From the NCBI GenBank assembly GCA_949987705.1, contig CATLJY010000036.1:124001-188000 (forward strand): DNA of 64,000 bases. Reading direction: 5' to 3'. The position numbers and the translations under genes are program-made. Under the pieces are notes generated by a model. It worked only from the letters and a program-made list of their open reading frames with translations. It ran no database searches and was not told where the DNA came from. Source of the stretch: Thereva unica. Taxonomy: Eukaryota; Arthropoda; Insecta; Diptera; Therevidae. This document shows positions 1-9,870 of the stretch, piece by piece. How positions within the stretch are numbered: position 1 is the stretch's first letter; every line of letters begins with the position of its first letter.

Positions 1-1
1 T

Positions 2-169
2 AAATCTCCAAAACATCGAATAACTCCTGGGTACCTGAGGGGTAGAGTAGACGCCTTAGATAGGTTGTGGGACCGATATCAGATTCAAGATCAAGAAATT
101 GATTCCGTCGCAACCGCGAGTGATCGCCAGTCATTGGAATATTTCACCCAAGACCACCTCGTTTATTAA
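2..169 (+). pseudogene. BEL/Pao gag N-terminal remnant (element A)
   Basis: Frame 2 from base 2 reads as the N-terminal gag region of Pao elements. It contains TPGYLRGRVDALDRLW and QSLEYFTQDHLVY, which align by eye with the same part of elements C, D and E in this window. It then hits a stop near 167. About 200 codons of the gag middle that the sister elements have are missing before the next frame resumes at about 160-180 (RYVQSLLTQPSV...). I read this as a deletion junction with a frame change. The start codon is left of the window. Confidence 0.7.
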
Positions 170-282
170 TTACACGTTACGTTCAATCGCTCTTAACACA
201 ACCCTCGGTCAACTTTGAAAGTTCAGCCAACATTCGTCAGCTTACAGACACTACAAATGAATACTTAGCAGCACTCAAAGGT

Positions 283-3200
283 ATGTCGATTAAGGTGGAG
301 ACTTGGGATCCTATAACTGTAACTTTAATCGTTTCTCGGTTACCCGCTGATACCAGGAAGTTATGGGAACAGGACCAAGGATCTTCTACTTCCTTTCCCT
401 CACTTTCGCAACTGCTCCAATTTTTAGAGAGCCGAGTGCGAGCTTTGGAAGCCACCCGTGATCAAAGACCCGTCCGTCAGTCCATACCGGTCAGAACTAT
501 TCCTATCGGGAGACAGGGTGAAAAACCCCCCAAGATCCACTCGTTTCATACTGCCCCCTCCCTCGGATGTCCGTGGTGCAACGCCAATCATTTAATAAAG
601 GTCTGTCCCAAATTTAAAGCCATGTCTACACCCGACCGGAGCAGCCTCGTAAAGCGAAAGGGACTTTGTTTTAATTGTCTAGCCACCAAGCATCAAGTGC
701 AACAATGCTCTAGCCAACAAGGGTGCTTCCAATGCGGCGCCAGACACCATACTCTGTTGCACCGAGAAGTCGATCGTCACCCTTCAACTCCACTCCACCC
801 CTCTAGTCAAGAAGATAAAGGCTCGCAACAGAATCCCCAGAGTGTCGAACTACCGAATGTGTCATCATCCCCGGTTCTTACGTATTTCACGTTCAAGTCC
901 CAGACCTCCCTTCTAGCTACCGCCCTGGTCCCTCTTCTCGCCGCTTCTGGTGAATTGATGATAGTCCGGGCTCTAATTGATCCCGGGAGTCAAACGTCGT
1001 TCATTACGACTGCAGCGGTGCAGCGATTACGACTGCCGAGACGGCGCGTTAGTACTGAAATTCATGGTTTATGCCAGACTCCCCTCACCAATTCAGAGTA
1101 TACGGTTCAGGTGCAGCTTCATTCCACCGTTGATCCCGAGTTCCAAATGGACTTACAGGCTCTCGTACTGAGCACGCTTACAGGCACGCTTCCCCCCGAA
1201 AGAATTGCCCGTGGGCAATGGCAACATCTACATGGTCTCCCACTGGCAGACCCACTGTTTCATGAACCAGGTCCGATTGATCTAGTTTTAGGAGTGGACG
1301 TGTATGCGCAAATAGTCCGTCCAGCAATCCAAAAGGGAGAGGCAGGATCCCCAACGGCCCAAGAGACGGTTTTAGGGTGGATCCTATTTGGGAAAATTCC
1401 TCAGAATCCATCTTCTAGGGCCTCATCAATTGTCAGTTTACATAACCGGGTTGACATCGACGAATGTCTTCGCAGGTTCTGGGAAATCGAGGAAGTGTAC
1501 GAGCCCCCCGCCCTTACCTCCGACGAGCGGCTTTGCGAAAAGTTGTATCAGGAGACTCATTCTCGCGATCCTAGTGGTCGATACGTCGTAAAGCTGCCCT
1601 TCGTTTCACTACCCATTCAGGAGTCTCAACTCGGACCATCCCGCGAAATCGCAATGCGGCGTTTCCGACATTTGGAACAAAAATTTCATAAGAATCCGCA
1701 GTTAGCCGAGGAATACATTAAGTGTATCGAAGAATACTTTACGTTAGGGCATGCGGACAAAACATTACCACCCCAGTGGGAAAATTCCAATGTCTCACAT
1801 TGTTATTTACCCCATCATGCGATCGTAAAGGCCGATAGTACCACCACCCGGTGTCGTGTGGTGTTTGATGCCTCATGTAAAACCCAGAATGGGTTTTCCC
1901 TAAATGAACGCCTCCTAATAGGTCCGAGACTTCAACAAGACATTTGCAAGCTCATATTAAAGTGGCGCCTAAAACGATTTGTGTTCTGTGCCGACATCGA
2001 GAAAATGTACCGGCAAATCCTAGTTTGCCAGGAAGACGCCGAATATCAACGAATACTCTGGCGTCGGAACCCCGACCTCCCCATAGAAGATTGTCGATTG
2101 AAAACCGTCACGTTTGGGACCGCTAGCGCGCCTTACTTAGCTATCCGTACTCTCCACCAGTTAGCCTTGGATGAGGGAGCTAGCACCCCGAGGGCGGCGG
2201 ACGCCTTAGTAAATGACACGTATGTAGATGACGTATATTCAGGCGCCGATGAGCTGTCCGAAGCTGTGTCTTTGCAAGCTGACCTCATTGCCCTCCTTCA
2301 AAAGGGAAAATTTCATCTTCATAAATGGTCCAGCAATCATCCCAAGCTACTGGAGCAGGTCAAACCCATCGATCAAGCTCCCCAATCCCAATCCGTTAGC
2401 GTGCTCCCGGATGACGTTATTAAAACCTTAGGACTTTTCTGGAATCCAACCACGGATCGTTTCAGTTTTCGCCTCCGTGCTGAAAAACCTAAATCCCCTT
2501 TCTCGAAACGCACAGTCGTTTCGTATATCGCCCGTCTTTATGACCCTTTAGGATGGCTGTCCCCCGTACTCATCCGAGCGAAGATTTTCATCCAAACTCT
2601 CTGGCAACATGGCCTCACCTGGGATGAAGCTTTACCTGCAGCCTTAGAACATCAATGGCAGCGCTTTATTGATTCACTTCCGGCGATCGAACGGATTGAA
2701 ATTCCCCGTCATGTCCTACCATCGTACCCAAGCCACCTCCAAATGCATGGCTTTTGCGACGCCTCAGAGCGCGCCTACGCTGCAGCAATCTATCTACGCG
2801 TGGAAAATTCGCGCGACACACGGCTTTTCCTCTTAGCTGGTAAGACCAAAGCGGCTCCGGTGAAACCCGTCACTCTGCCCCGACTCGAATTGTGTGGGGC
2901 TGTCCTACTATCCAAGCTCACGAGAAACTTAAAACCTTGCTTACCGGTTCCAGACGATCAAGTGTTTTTGTGGACTGACTCCACGATCGTGTTATCATGG
3001 TTGGGGAGGCCGGTAAATACCCTGAAGACATTTGTCAGTAATAGAATATCAACCATCTTGACGAACATTGGGGCTCGAAAATGGCGACATGTGCCCTCTT
3101 CACAGAATCCCGTCGACGGAAGTAGCCGCGGAAGATTCGGGGAGGAACTGCTCCAGGATCCGTTATGGTTTGAAGGACCCCCTTGGTTAAAACTTCCCCA

Positions 3201-4836
3201 AAACCATTGGCCGCAAACAAAACACAGTCAGCCCGAAGATCCTCAGGTCCTCGAATTGCGACCCGTAAGAGGATTTCTGGTCCAAGCGTCGGAATGTTAC
3301 CTGAACAGAATTCTGCATCGTTTTTCGCAGTTGAATCGCCTACTGCGGGTCACTAGTTACTGTTTCCGATTCATTCGCTATTGCCGCACCACCCACAATG
3401 GACCCCATAACCCTCCGCTGTCGCGTGAGGAACTCGAAAAAAGCCTTAAATTTTGGTGCCAATTCGTACAGTCAGAGCACTTTCCCAAAGAAGTTGACAA
3501 TTTACGGCACGACCAACCCTTATCCCAACACTCCAAGCTTTTGTCGGTGAATCCTTTCCTGGATGGAGAAAACCTCATCCGCGTGGGGGGCCGTCTAGCG
3601 CACTCGGGTTTGCCGTATGAGGAACGGCACCCTATAGTGTTACCCCATACAGGACACTTCACGACACTACTCGTGCAAAACGCCCACTACCATACGCTTC
3701 ATGGCGGCCCACAAATAATGTTGTCTTTCTTGCGGCGACGATATTGGATTCTCCGAGCCCTCCATAGTGTGAGAAAGTGCTTCCATAGTTGCTTGACTTG
3801 TTTTCGTTGGAGGAAACACAATCAGTCGCAGTTGATGGCGCAATTACCCGCGGAACGCGTCATTGTCAGTCGACCCTTCACGTACGTCGGAGTCGATTAT
3901 ACTGGTCATTTGGACATCAAGGCTAGCCGCGTTCGGGGAGCAAAAACGTACAAAGGATACCTGGTAGTTTTTGTATGCCTGTGTACAAAGGCTATCCACC
4001 TGGAAGTAGTTGGAGACATGACCACTGCGGCCTTCCTTGCGGCGTTTCGTAGATTTACGTCACGTCGAGGATCATGTAAAAAGGTGTTTTCTGATAACGG
4101 AACCAACTTTGTGGGCGCCAAGAAGCACTTAAATAAAGACCTGGAAATAGCCATTCACCAAGCCGGGAAGGAAGCCGCCCAAACCCTCAGTTCACAGGGC
4201 GTCGAATGGCATTTCATTCCACCCGCGTCGCCCCACTTCGGCGGCCTTTGGGAGGCTGGCGTAAAATCCCTAAAGTATCATTTCAGACGAATCGCTGGTA
4301 ATCGATCTTTTGTCTATGAAGAGCTCATCACCCTTACTACTCAAATTGAAGGTTGTCTCAATTCGCGTCCTCTATGCCCGTTATCCGATGATATCAACGA
4401 TTATGGTGCTCTGACCCCGGCCCACTTTCTCATAGGTTCCCCCATAGTGTCCCCCCCCGAACCAAATTTGTTGGATTGTAAGCTACACCTTCTTACCCGA
4501 TGGCAACTCATACAACGGAGTCGGCAAGAATTTTGGACTCGCTGGAGCTCCGAATATTTATCACGGCTACAACAGCGCCCAAAATGGTGCCGCGCGCAAC
4601 CTAATCTAAAGCAAGGCGACTTAGTTTTGTTGAAGGACGATCGCCTCCCCCCGTTAAAATGGAAACTTGGCCGTATTATAAAAACGCATCCGGGATCCGA
4701 TGCCCTCGTCCGAGTAGTGACGGTCAAAACTGACACCACGGAACTCCAACGACCCATCACCAAAGTTTGTCTCTTGCCATGCCAACAAGCCGCCTACCCG
4801 GTGGAAAACTCTCAAGTGGATTCATTTGCCTCTTAA
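283..4836 (+). CDS. BEL/Pao gag-pol polyprotein, gag-truncated (element A)
   Basis: This 1517-aa open frame drives retrotransposition of element A. In order it shows the C-terminal part of gag, two zinc knuckles (CFNCLATKHQVQQC and CFQCGARHHTLLH), and an aspartic protease with ALIDPGSQ. The DPG form is usual in Pao. Reverse transcriptase follows with active site TYVDD, then RNase H (FCDASERAYAA, WTDSTIVLSW), a zinc-binding segment, and integrase with DYTG, SDNGTNFVGA and the catalytic glutamate in GGLWEAGVKS. The frame is open above the first ATG back to about position 160, so this ATG is only the first available one. RT and integrase residues look intact, but the gag deletion probably makes the copy defective alone. 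Confidence 0.92.
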   Translation: MSIKVETWDPITVTLIVSRLPADTRKLWEQDQGSSTSFPSLSQLLQFLESRVRALEATRDQRPVRQSIPVRTIPIGRQGEKPPKIHSFHTAPSLGCPWCNANHLIKVCPKFKAMSTPDRSSLVKRKGLCFNCLATKHQVQQCSSQQGCFQCGARHHTLLHREVDRHPSTPLHPSSQEDKGSQQNPQSVELPNVSSSPVLTYFTFKSQTSLLATALVPLLAASGELMIVRALIDPGSQTSFITTAAVQRLRLPRRRVSTEIHGLCQTPLTNSEYTVQVQLHSTVDPEFQMDLQALVLSTLTGTLPPERIARGQWQHLHGLPLADPLFHEPGPIDLVLGVDVYAQIVRPAIQKGEAGSPTAQETVLGWILFGKIPQNPSSRASSIVSLHNRVDIDECLRRFWEIEEVYEPPALTSDERLCEKLYQETHSRDPSGRYVVKLPFVSLPIQESQLGPSREIAMRRFRHLEQKFHKNPQLAEEYIKCIEEYFTLGHADKTLPPQWENSNVSHCYLPHHAIVKADSTTTRCRVVFDASCKTQNGFSLNERLLIGPRLQQDICKLILKWRLKRFVFCADIEKMYRQILVCQEDAEYQRILWRRNPDLPIEDCRLKTVTFGTASAPYLAIRTLHQLALDEGASTPRAADALVNDTYVDDVYSGADELSEAVSLQADLIALLQKGKFHLHKWSSNHPKLLEQVKPIDQAPQSQSVSVLPDDVIKTLGLFWNPTTDRFSFRLRAEKPKSPFSKRTVVSYIARLYDPLGWLSPVLIRAKIFIQTLWQHGLTWDEALPAALEHQWQRFIDSLPAIERIEIPRHVLPSYPSHLQMHGFCDASERAYAAAIYLRVENSRDTRLFLLAGKTKAAPVKPVTLPRLELCGAVLLSKLTRNLKPCLPVPDDQVFLWTDSTIVLSWLGRPVNTLKTFVSNRISTILTNIGARKWRHVPSSQNPVDGSSRGRFGEELLQDPLWFEGPPWLKLPQNHWPQTKHSQPEDPQVLELRPVRGFLVQASECYLNRILHRFSQLNRLLRVTSYCFRFIRYCRTTHNGPHNPPLSREELEKSLKFWCQFVQSEHFPKEVDNLRHDQPLSQHSKLLSVNPFLDGENLIRVGGRLAHSGLPYEERHPIVLPHTGHFTTLLVQNAHYHTLHGGPQIMLSFLRRRYWILRALHSVRKCFHSCLTCFRWRKHNQSQLMAQLPAERVIVSRPFTYVGVDYTGHLDIKASRVRGAKTYKGYLVVFVCLCTKAIHLEVVGDMTTAAFLAAFRRFTSRRGSCKKVFSDNGTNFVGAKKHLNKDLEIAIHQAGKEAAQTLSSQGVEWHFIPPASPHFGGLWEAGVKSLKYHFRRIAGNRSFVYEELITLTTQIEGCLNSRPLCPLSDDINDYGALTPAHFLIGSPIVSPPEPNLLDCKLHLLTRWQLIQRSRQEFWTRWSSEYLSRLQQRPKWCRAQPNLKQGDLVLLKDDRLPPLKWKLGRIIKTHPGSDALVRVVTVKTDTTELQRPITKVCLLPCQQAAYPVENSQVDSFAS

Positions 4837-5057
4837 ATTTAATTTCAGCATTCGCGCATTCATTAAAAACCTTATGTTTAGTACTACAATTTGAATAAAA
4901 TGAAACATCTTCCTCATTTCCGGTGATCCCGCTTCCTTATCCTCCTTTATTACTAATATGATCTAAGTTGTAGAAGCCAGCCGAGCGAGCAACCAGATGC
5001 ATCAACAAATCCGAACCAGTTGACTATTGAAATCAAGGATTTCAAGGGGGCCCAGAA

Positions 5058-5400
5058 TGTTGAGGAACAACGTCATCACAACGACAAAAAAAAAAATAAC
5101 TCCCACCAAAACTTTACAACGACGCCAACTCGATATGCCCCCGTCCGATATATTTTTCTTAACAATACATTTTTTTTCCCAAAATGATCGAGCACATTTT
5201 TAACGGGATTGATAACATGATCATTTCTCATCGATGGACCTCAACGAAGAAAAATTTCACACAGGATGGCACTTGGCGGCGAGCATCCACCGAAGCAGCA
5301 TAGTTTTATTATAACCTCTCTTGAATTAAAATTATAAAGTAAATAAAATATTGTGAGAGCAATAAATTGTAAATTACAAAGAAAAGTCGTGTTTATAAAA
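5058..5400 (+). repeat. 3' LTR of BEL/Pao element A (right border approximate)
   Basis: It starts TGTTGAGGAACAACG directly after the purine tract and AGAA. It contains an A-run and AATAAA signals near 5343 and 5363. No second copy is in the window, so length and end cannot be checked here. Confidence 0.55.
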
Positions 5401-5414
5401 GGCTCGCATCTAAT

Positions 5415-5747
5415 TTAAATCCACCTCAGCCCCTGGAAAAAGGAATTTGGAACCAGCAGAAGAAATCCCCGTTTGGGCGGATCCGTCAACCCCGAAACTT
5501 CAACAATGGCACTCAGCTTTTCCCCAACTTGTATGAAAGATGGGCCCGTAGAGCAAACTTGACTCGACTGTAAAATTGGCCAGAGGTTTGTTCTCTTTGG
5601 CCGGTAGATCACATATCTCAAGATGGCACTCAGCTTTTCCCCAACTTGTATGAAAGATGGGCCCGTAGAGTAAACTTGACCAGATCTGTAAAATTGTAGG
5701 GACAAAAAATAAAAAACTAGTTTAGCGATATATTGGCTTTTATCCAT
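5415..5747 (-). CDS. Unrecognised 110-aa ORF with a 39-residue duplication
   Basis: I do not recognise this protein. The motif STGPSFIQVGEKLSAI occurs twice, 117 bp apart (near 5506-5560 and 5623-5677), and the duplication keeps frame. The ATG lies directly after the stop of the minus-strand BRO-like frame, which suggests either a short following gene or a former C-terminal extension. It abuts the presumed end of element A's LTR, so its own 3' end may have been cut. It is weakly supported as a gene. Confidence 0.3.
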   Translation of the reverse strand: MDKSQYIAKLVFYFLSLQFYRSGQVYSTGPSFIQVGEKLSAILRYVIYRPKRTNLWPILQSSQVCSTGPSFIQVGEKLSAIVEVSGLTDPPKRGFLLLVPNSFFQGLRWI

Positions 5748-6194
5748 CTACAAAGGGCCGGTGTCCCGCGTCCATGGTGGTAGTACTTGATGTCGTTCTT
5801 GGAGCTGGGGCGGCGGGATGTAGGTTCCACCCTTTTCGATTAAAGATATCACATTGTCGAAGACGAAATCGCTATACTTTTTGCAGCCGGCTTTGCGACA
5901 GGGATACGTCAGCACACCTAATAGTGAATGGCGCACAAAAACTGTGTTGGGCAACAGGGTTGCCGGCATATGAGGTCGAATGCTGGGGTCCAGGATTGTC
6001 AGCAGGGCGCCCCATGTGGTCACTGAGAGTTTGTCCCGCTCCAAGCAAACCCAACGCCGGTTGTGGCATTCAAATAGGGGGGCAAATTCTTCTATCGTGA
6101 AAAAAATTTCATAGCCAATCTTGAACGCCCAGCACTCAAATTCGTCATCACCCCACCGAAGAATCTCTCGAGGGCCATCTGTACTTATCGGTTG
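5748..6194 (-). pseudogene. BRO-N-like viral protein, no start codon
   Basis: The minus frame is open from a stop at 6195-6197 to 5748 (149 codons). The N-terminal part carries DDEFECWAFKIGYEIFFTIEEFAPLF, in two runs, which resembles the BRO-N DNA-binding domain of baculovirus repeated ORFs. It also parallels DEFEFKMNNGHLFKCW of the plus-strand gene at 6447. A later part has two cysteines in YPCRKAGCKKYSDF. No in-frame ATG precedes the domain, so the 5' end is lost or frameshifted. BRO proteins bind DNA or nucleosomes in insect-virus infection. The assignment rests on the short N-terminal similarity. Confidence 0.5.
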
Positions 6195-6255
6195 TTAAGT
6201 TTAGACTGATCTCTGTGTGGTGAGCAGTAGCCGCGGTGCCTCTCACCTGTGGTCC

Positions 6256-6420
6256 GGAGGTCTGCACTCGTCGGCGGCTGGATGCAGACTGAGCTATTAT
6301 CGCCTTTTCTACCACCCTGACACGATTTCCCATACAAAAGAGCTTTTTCCTGCAACTCGACTTTATGACCTTTGACCCTTTGCGGGTCGAGTACCTGGAA
6401 ATATATATGGGCTACTATCT
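6256..6420 (+). promoter_or_regulatory. Viral promoter-like repeat, copy 1
   Basis: It shares GTCTGCACTCGTCGGCGG, CATACAAAAGAGCTTTTTCC and GCAACTCGAC with copies at 7422-7554 and 41492-41630. A TATA-rich stretch (about 6400-6410) follows, and the BRO-like ORF starts at 6447. Its placement suggests a promoter or a homologous-region-type enhancer. The order of blocks is kept but the spacing differs from the other two copies. Confidence 0.5.
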
Positions 6421-6446
6421 AGCGGTCGGAGTCAGTCGTAATCAAA

Positions 6447-7103
6447 ATGTCGCTCGATGAGTTTGAATTTAAAATGAACAATGGACACTTGTTCAAGTGC
6501 TGGACATACATATCGCCCGACAAGAAGGTTTGGTATAAATTGAATGAGTTTGCCGGTCAACTGGGGTATGCAGAAATAAAGGGGTCATATAAAATAATCG
6601 ACAAATATTTAAAAATCAGATGGAAAAATCTACCAAATACCAACCGCATTAAAACACCGAAGTAATGGCATCCCGACACGCTGTTTGTATTGGCAGCAGG
6701 CCTCAATACGCTCATTACCAAGTCCAAGATGCCGGCTGCTAGGCTGTTTGGCAAGTGGTTGTGTAGGAAGCTGTTACCCGAGCTGCATCATCAACTCTAT
6801 GTCGAGTATCATGCGACAAACCAAGACACAACAGAATTGGATTTTTTTACGGACGGCGTTTGTACGGGATGTGACATATTTGGCGACATCTAATAATTAC
6901 CGCGCAGAAGGAGCATACCAGATCGGCTTAACCACACAGACCCCCGGATGCGGTTATCAAGCCTTAATAACTCGATGATTGGTAATAACAGACTTGACTT
7001 TTTGCGCCTACGTACACGCTGCATTGAGAGGGAATTTTATAGATTCGAGTCGGCCGAAGAGGCCATACAAATTGTAGATGAACAAATAAATAGATTAAAC
7101 TGA
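6447..7103 (+). pseudogene. bro: BRO-family gene with GIY-YIG-like C-terminus, broken
   Basis: The N-terminal frame (MSLDEFEFKMNN..., VWYKLNEFAGQLGY) looks like the BRO-N domain. An in-frame TAA at 6663 is followed in the same frame by WHPDTLFVLAAG and FGKWLCRKLLPEL, the rest of a BRO-N type region. A neighbouring frame then carries YLATSNNYRAEGAYQIG (about 6875-6930), which resembles the T5orf172/MUG113 GIY-YIG-like C-terminal domain. The first frame resumes with RLSSLNNSMIGNNRLDFL to the stop at 7101. I infer one nonsense mutation and two roughly compensating frameshifts (about 6860-6880 and 6940-6950). The overall size of about 218 codons is small for BRO. A TATA box lies about 40 bp upstream. 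Confidence 0.65.
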
Positions 7104-7159
7104 ATTTTGTGTTTTTTAATTGTATAAACCCCCATTGATAGCTTGTTCTTTGTGCTGAT

Positions 7160-7380
7160 ATTGCAACTCGACCCACTACTGTATTGATGGCACCTGCAAC
7201 TCGACCCACTACTGTATTGATGGCACCTGCAACTCGACCCACTACTGTATTGATGGCACCTGCAACTCGACCCACTACTGTATTGATGGCACCTGCAACT
7301 CGACCCACTACTGCATTGATGGCACCTGCAACTCGACCCACTACTGTATTGATAACACCTGCAACTCGGCCCATCGACAG
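7160..7380 (+). repeat. 33-bp tandem array, about 6.5 copies
   Basis: The unit contains TGCAACTCGACCCACTACTG followed by TATTGATGGCACC. The period of 33 bp keeps frame, so both strands stay open across it. The GCAACTCGAC core also occurs in the promoter-like repeats and, in variant form, in the arrays at 47.3 and 56.6 kb. It resembles a viral homologous region (hr) more than a coding repeat. Confidence 0.85.
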
Positions 7381-7421
7381 TTTGCTCTAGATGTGACGCT
7401 GGCTCGATCTAAAAATGTACC

Positions 7422-7554
7422 AGAGGTCTGCACTCGTCGGCGGTCGCTGCACGACTGAGCATTTTTGTCATTCCGTCACGCGCCTTTAGACATTTTCATA
7501 CAAAAGAGCTTTTCCGGCAACTCGACTATAAATTGAGCTGTGGCTTCGCGCGCG
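7422..7554 (+). promoter_or_regulatory. Viral promoter-like repeat, copy 2 (split by Gypsy B)
   Basis: It is nearly identical to 41492-41630: GTCTGCACTCGTCGGCGG, TTTTTGTCATTCCGTCACGC, CATACAAAAGAGC, GCAACTCGACTATA, and TTCGCGCGCG at the end. The repeat continues at 27716 on the far side of the Gypsy insertion. Its intact relative at 41.5 kb therefore serves as the empty site. Confidence 0.75.
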
Positions 7555-7898
7555 AGTTACGTCAACATTCCAACATGAAAATGATTCCCAGCGACGTTCC
7601 GTAGCATCAGCGTCTACACAGCTCTTTAGTTACAACATTTAATAATTCTCAGAAGCAAAATGTAACATGACGCTGCTACAGAACTTCGCTGTGATTATGA
7701 AGATGCTTGAAGTGCATTTATTTTAAGTTCGAAATTAAAAAGCTTACTGTAAGCATTGATTGTAAAAGTAACCGTCGCGATCTTAAGATCGTTTTCCAAG
7801 TTAAATAAAAGTATATTAATTAAAATTAATATAATTATTTGTTTTATTTCTTTTGATAATTACAAATTCGTTTAATAATAATAAAAATAAACGTAATT
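7555..7898 (+). repeat. 5' LTR of Gypsy B
   Basis: It begins AGTTACGTCAAC and ends AAACGTAATT. It matches 27372-27715 over the full length except for about three substitutions. Confidence 0.95.
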
Positions 7899-7915
7899 GG
7901 CGCAGTCGAGTAGAA
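7898..7915 (+). other. Primer binding site of Gypsy B
   Basis: TGGCGCAGTCGAGTAG starts on the last LTR base. This type of site, ascribed to tRNA-Ser, is known from the 17.6/297 group of errantiviruses. The leader from here to the gag ATG at 8347 is A-rich and holds no gene that I can see. Confidence 0.75.
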
Positions 7916-8346
7916 TGTCTTTACTAAAGTAATCGGCATACGGAAATACGGATTTCTTCTTTGTGTAATAGTGGATCGATTCAGTAATCGAGCAAATTTT
8001 TTATAAAAAAAAGTTCAGTTTTTTGTTGACCTCTTTTTGAAGATTGAGGATAAAAAGAAAGCAATAATAATAAAAATTTGTGGTATCGATAATATAAATA
8101 ATGTTAATTACTGAGAGTGGGGAATAAGAAAATTTATATTGAAAGCGAGAAAATAAAGTGAAGAAGAAATTTTTTTTTTTTTTGATTAAAAATAAAAGCA
8201 TTTTATTACTAAATAATAATAGTGAAGAAAAAAAAAGATAATATATAAAAGCAAAGTGGTGCTTAAAAAATAAAAAAAAATATATATAAGTTTATGAAAA
8301 AAAAAAACAAAAAAGCTAAAGAATTTAAAAAAAAAAACAACAAAAC

Positions 8347-9225
8347 ATGGCAACAGAAGCTCCACCATTTGCATTTTCCACGACCGAGCTCATTAAGGAA
8401 GCCCAACGAATTAGGGAATTTAATGGAGATGGAACTTATGCCTTAAGTTCATTTCTGAGAGAAGTTGACATCATCCTCCCATTATTTGACAATCAACCAC
8501 TGGTCAAACAATACCTTTTCTCGAGAACCATCATCAATAAAATACAAGGACTAGCGCTGGATGTTATAAGAACCTTGGGAACGGAAGTAACATGGGATGA
8601 AATCAAAGCCGAACTGATCAACAATTTTGGAGTCAGGGAAACTTACCACCAACTCTACCATCAGGCCATATCCTTAAGGAATTTTAATGTAAGAAATTAT
8701 TTTACTAGTTTGATATCTATATTAGCTAGGCTTAACGAAAAGTTCGAATATGACTCTAATAAACCAATGGAATTTTCCCCAAAATCAAACGAATCAATTA
8801 TATTAAGAACTTTTTTAGATAATTTAGATCCACATTTAAGTTCAGTGATTTTAAGTAGAAATATAACTACCCTACGTGACGCATTCAATATTTTAGATAG
8901 TTCGGGATTAATAAAAGATAGACATATATCATATTCGAAACCAAGTCAATATTCACTTAATAAAAATAAAAATTACCATACTAACCAACAGCCTACATTC
9001 AGGCAAAGTAGCTCTCAAAATTTCCGACAACATAATTCTTGGAATTCAAACCGATTCAGAAACCCTAATTACCAAGCTCACTCAAATCAAATAAGGCAAA
9101 GCCCACATAATTATCGGAATAATTCAGAACAAACGAGACGAACTCAGTCTCAACCTATGGATGTCGACCATTTTGATAATGAAGTAAATTTTCGGGCAAT
9201 GCCCACAAAACTAATCTACCGGTAG
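8347..9225 (+). CDS. gag: Gag of Gypsy/errantivirus B
   Basis: This 292-aa protein follows the long A-rich leader and has no CCHC zinc knuckle, as expected for errantivirus gag. The N-terminal two thirds read like the Drosophila-type errantivirus capsid region (FSTTELIKEAQRIREFNGDG at the start). The C-terminal third is rich in Asn, Gln, Arg and His (NSWNSNRFRNPNYQ) and likely binds RNA. It would form the particle shell. The frame is intact and ends just before the protease frame. Confidence 0.88.
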   Translation: MATEAPPFAFSTTELIKEAQRIREFNGDGTYALSSFLREVDIILPLFDNQPLVKQYLFSRTIINKIQGLALDVIRTLGTEVTWDEIKAELINNFGVRETYHQLYHQAISLRNFNVRNYFTSLISILARLNEKFEYDSNKPMEFSPKSNESIILRTFLDNLDPHLSSVILSRNITTLRDAFNILDSSGLIKDRHISYSKPSQYSLNKNKNYHTNQQPTFRQSSSQNFRQHNSWNSNRFRNPNYQAHSNQIRQSPHNYRNNSEQTRRTQSQPMDVDHFDNEVNFRAMPTKLIYR

Positions 9226-9870
9226 TAGAATTAACAATCGATGATAATAAAATAAAATGTCTTATTGATACCGGATCCTCTACCACTCTACTCAACGAAA
9301 AGAAATTATGTATTAAAATATAAAAGAATACTTCTGCGAACCCCTCTTAGATTTAAAACCTTAAACTCAACTACATCTGTTAATAAAGAAATCGTAACTA
9401 GCCTCCCTGTTGAATTCAATGAAGTCGCCGATATGGCATGGAAATTAACTAGATTTCATAAGAAAAATTTTGACGGTATTATTGGCCAAAATTTGTTAAA
9501 ACCATTAGGCGCAATTATCGACATGGGTAAAGACACATTAACAATAAACAAAAACAAAATGAAATTTCTTTATAAATGTCCATATGATGAAGAAGTAATC
9601 CACCAGCTCGAACATTCAGAGTTAGACGAGAACATAAATACAAGTCTTTTTAAAAATTTAAACACACAAGAAAGTATAGAGTTAGAAAATTTGCTGAAAA
9701 CATACAAAAGGTTGTTTATTAGAGAAGGCGAAGTACTAACACATACCAACGAAGTCAAACATGTCATAATCACAACTACAGATAGGTCGATTCGAAAATC
9801 TATCGCTATCCACAGATACATGAACAGGAGATTACGAAACAGATTAATGAAATGCTCAAAAATGGAATAA
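9226..9870 (+). pseudogene. pol: Pol of Gypsy B, protease and start of RT, frameshifted
   Basis: The aspartic protease core CLIDTGSSTTLL is readable near 9258-9295, but that frame stops at about 9322. A different frame (9265-9870) carries the downstream protease part, FDGIIGQNLLKPLGAIIDMG, and the linker to RT. A second shift is needed near 9800 to join the RT frame: the sequence around QEITKQINEML is read in the frame of the next ORF. Two frameshifts therefore disable pol in this copy. Confidence 0.85.

Larger units (their letters stand above)
1..5400 (+). mobile_element. BEL/Pao LTR retrotransposon A, 5' part outside the window
   Basis: The order gag, zinc knuckles, protease, reverse transcriptase, RNase H, integrase is that of BEL/Pao. 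A purine tract (about 5044-5050) and a TGTTGAGG start at 5058 mark the 3' LTR. The right border is not certain: I see polyadenylation signals near 5343-5370 and viral-type sequence by about 5415, so the end is placed at roughly 5400. The 5' LTR and primer site would lie left of base 1. The stretch 4837-5057 is 3' untranslated sequence. Confidence 0.85.

Noticed and set aside
7160..7380. CRISPR-like array
   Set aside because: Units are contiguous, with no variable spacers, in a eukaryotic transposon-rich context. The same applies to the arrays at 29.0, 31.7, 43.2 and 56.6 kb.
7160..7390. Open frames on both strands across the 33-bp array (MAPATRPTTVL repeats)
   Set aside because: The period is a multiple of three and the unit lacks stops, so openness is automatic. 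No start context or similarity was seen.
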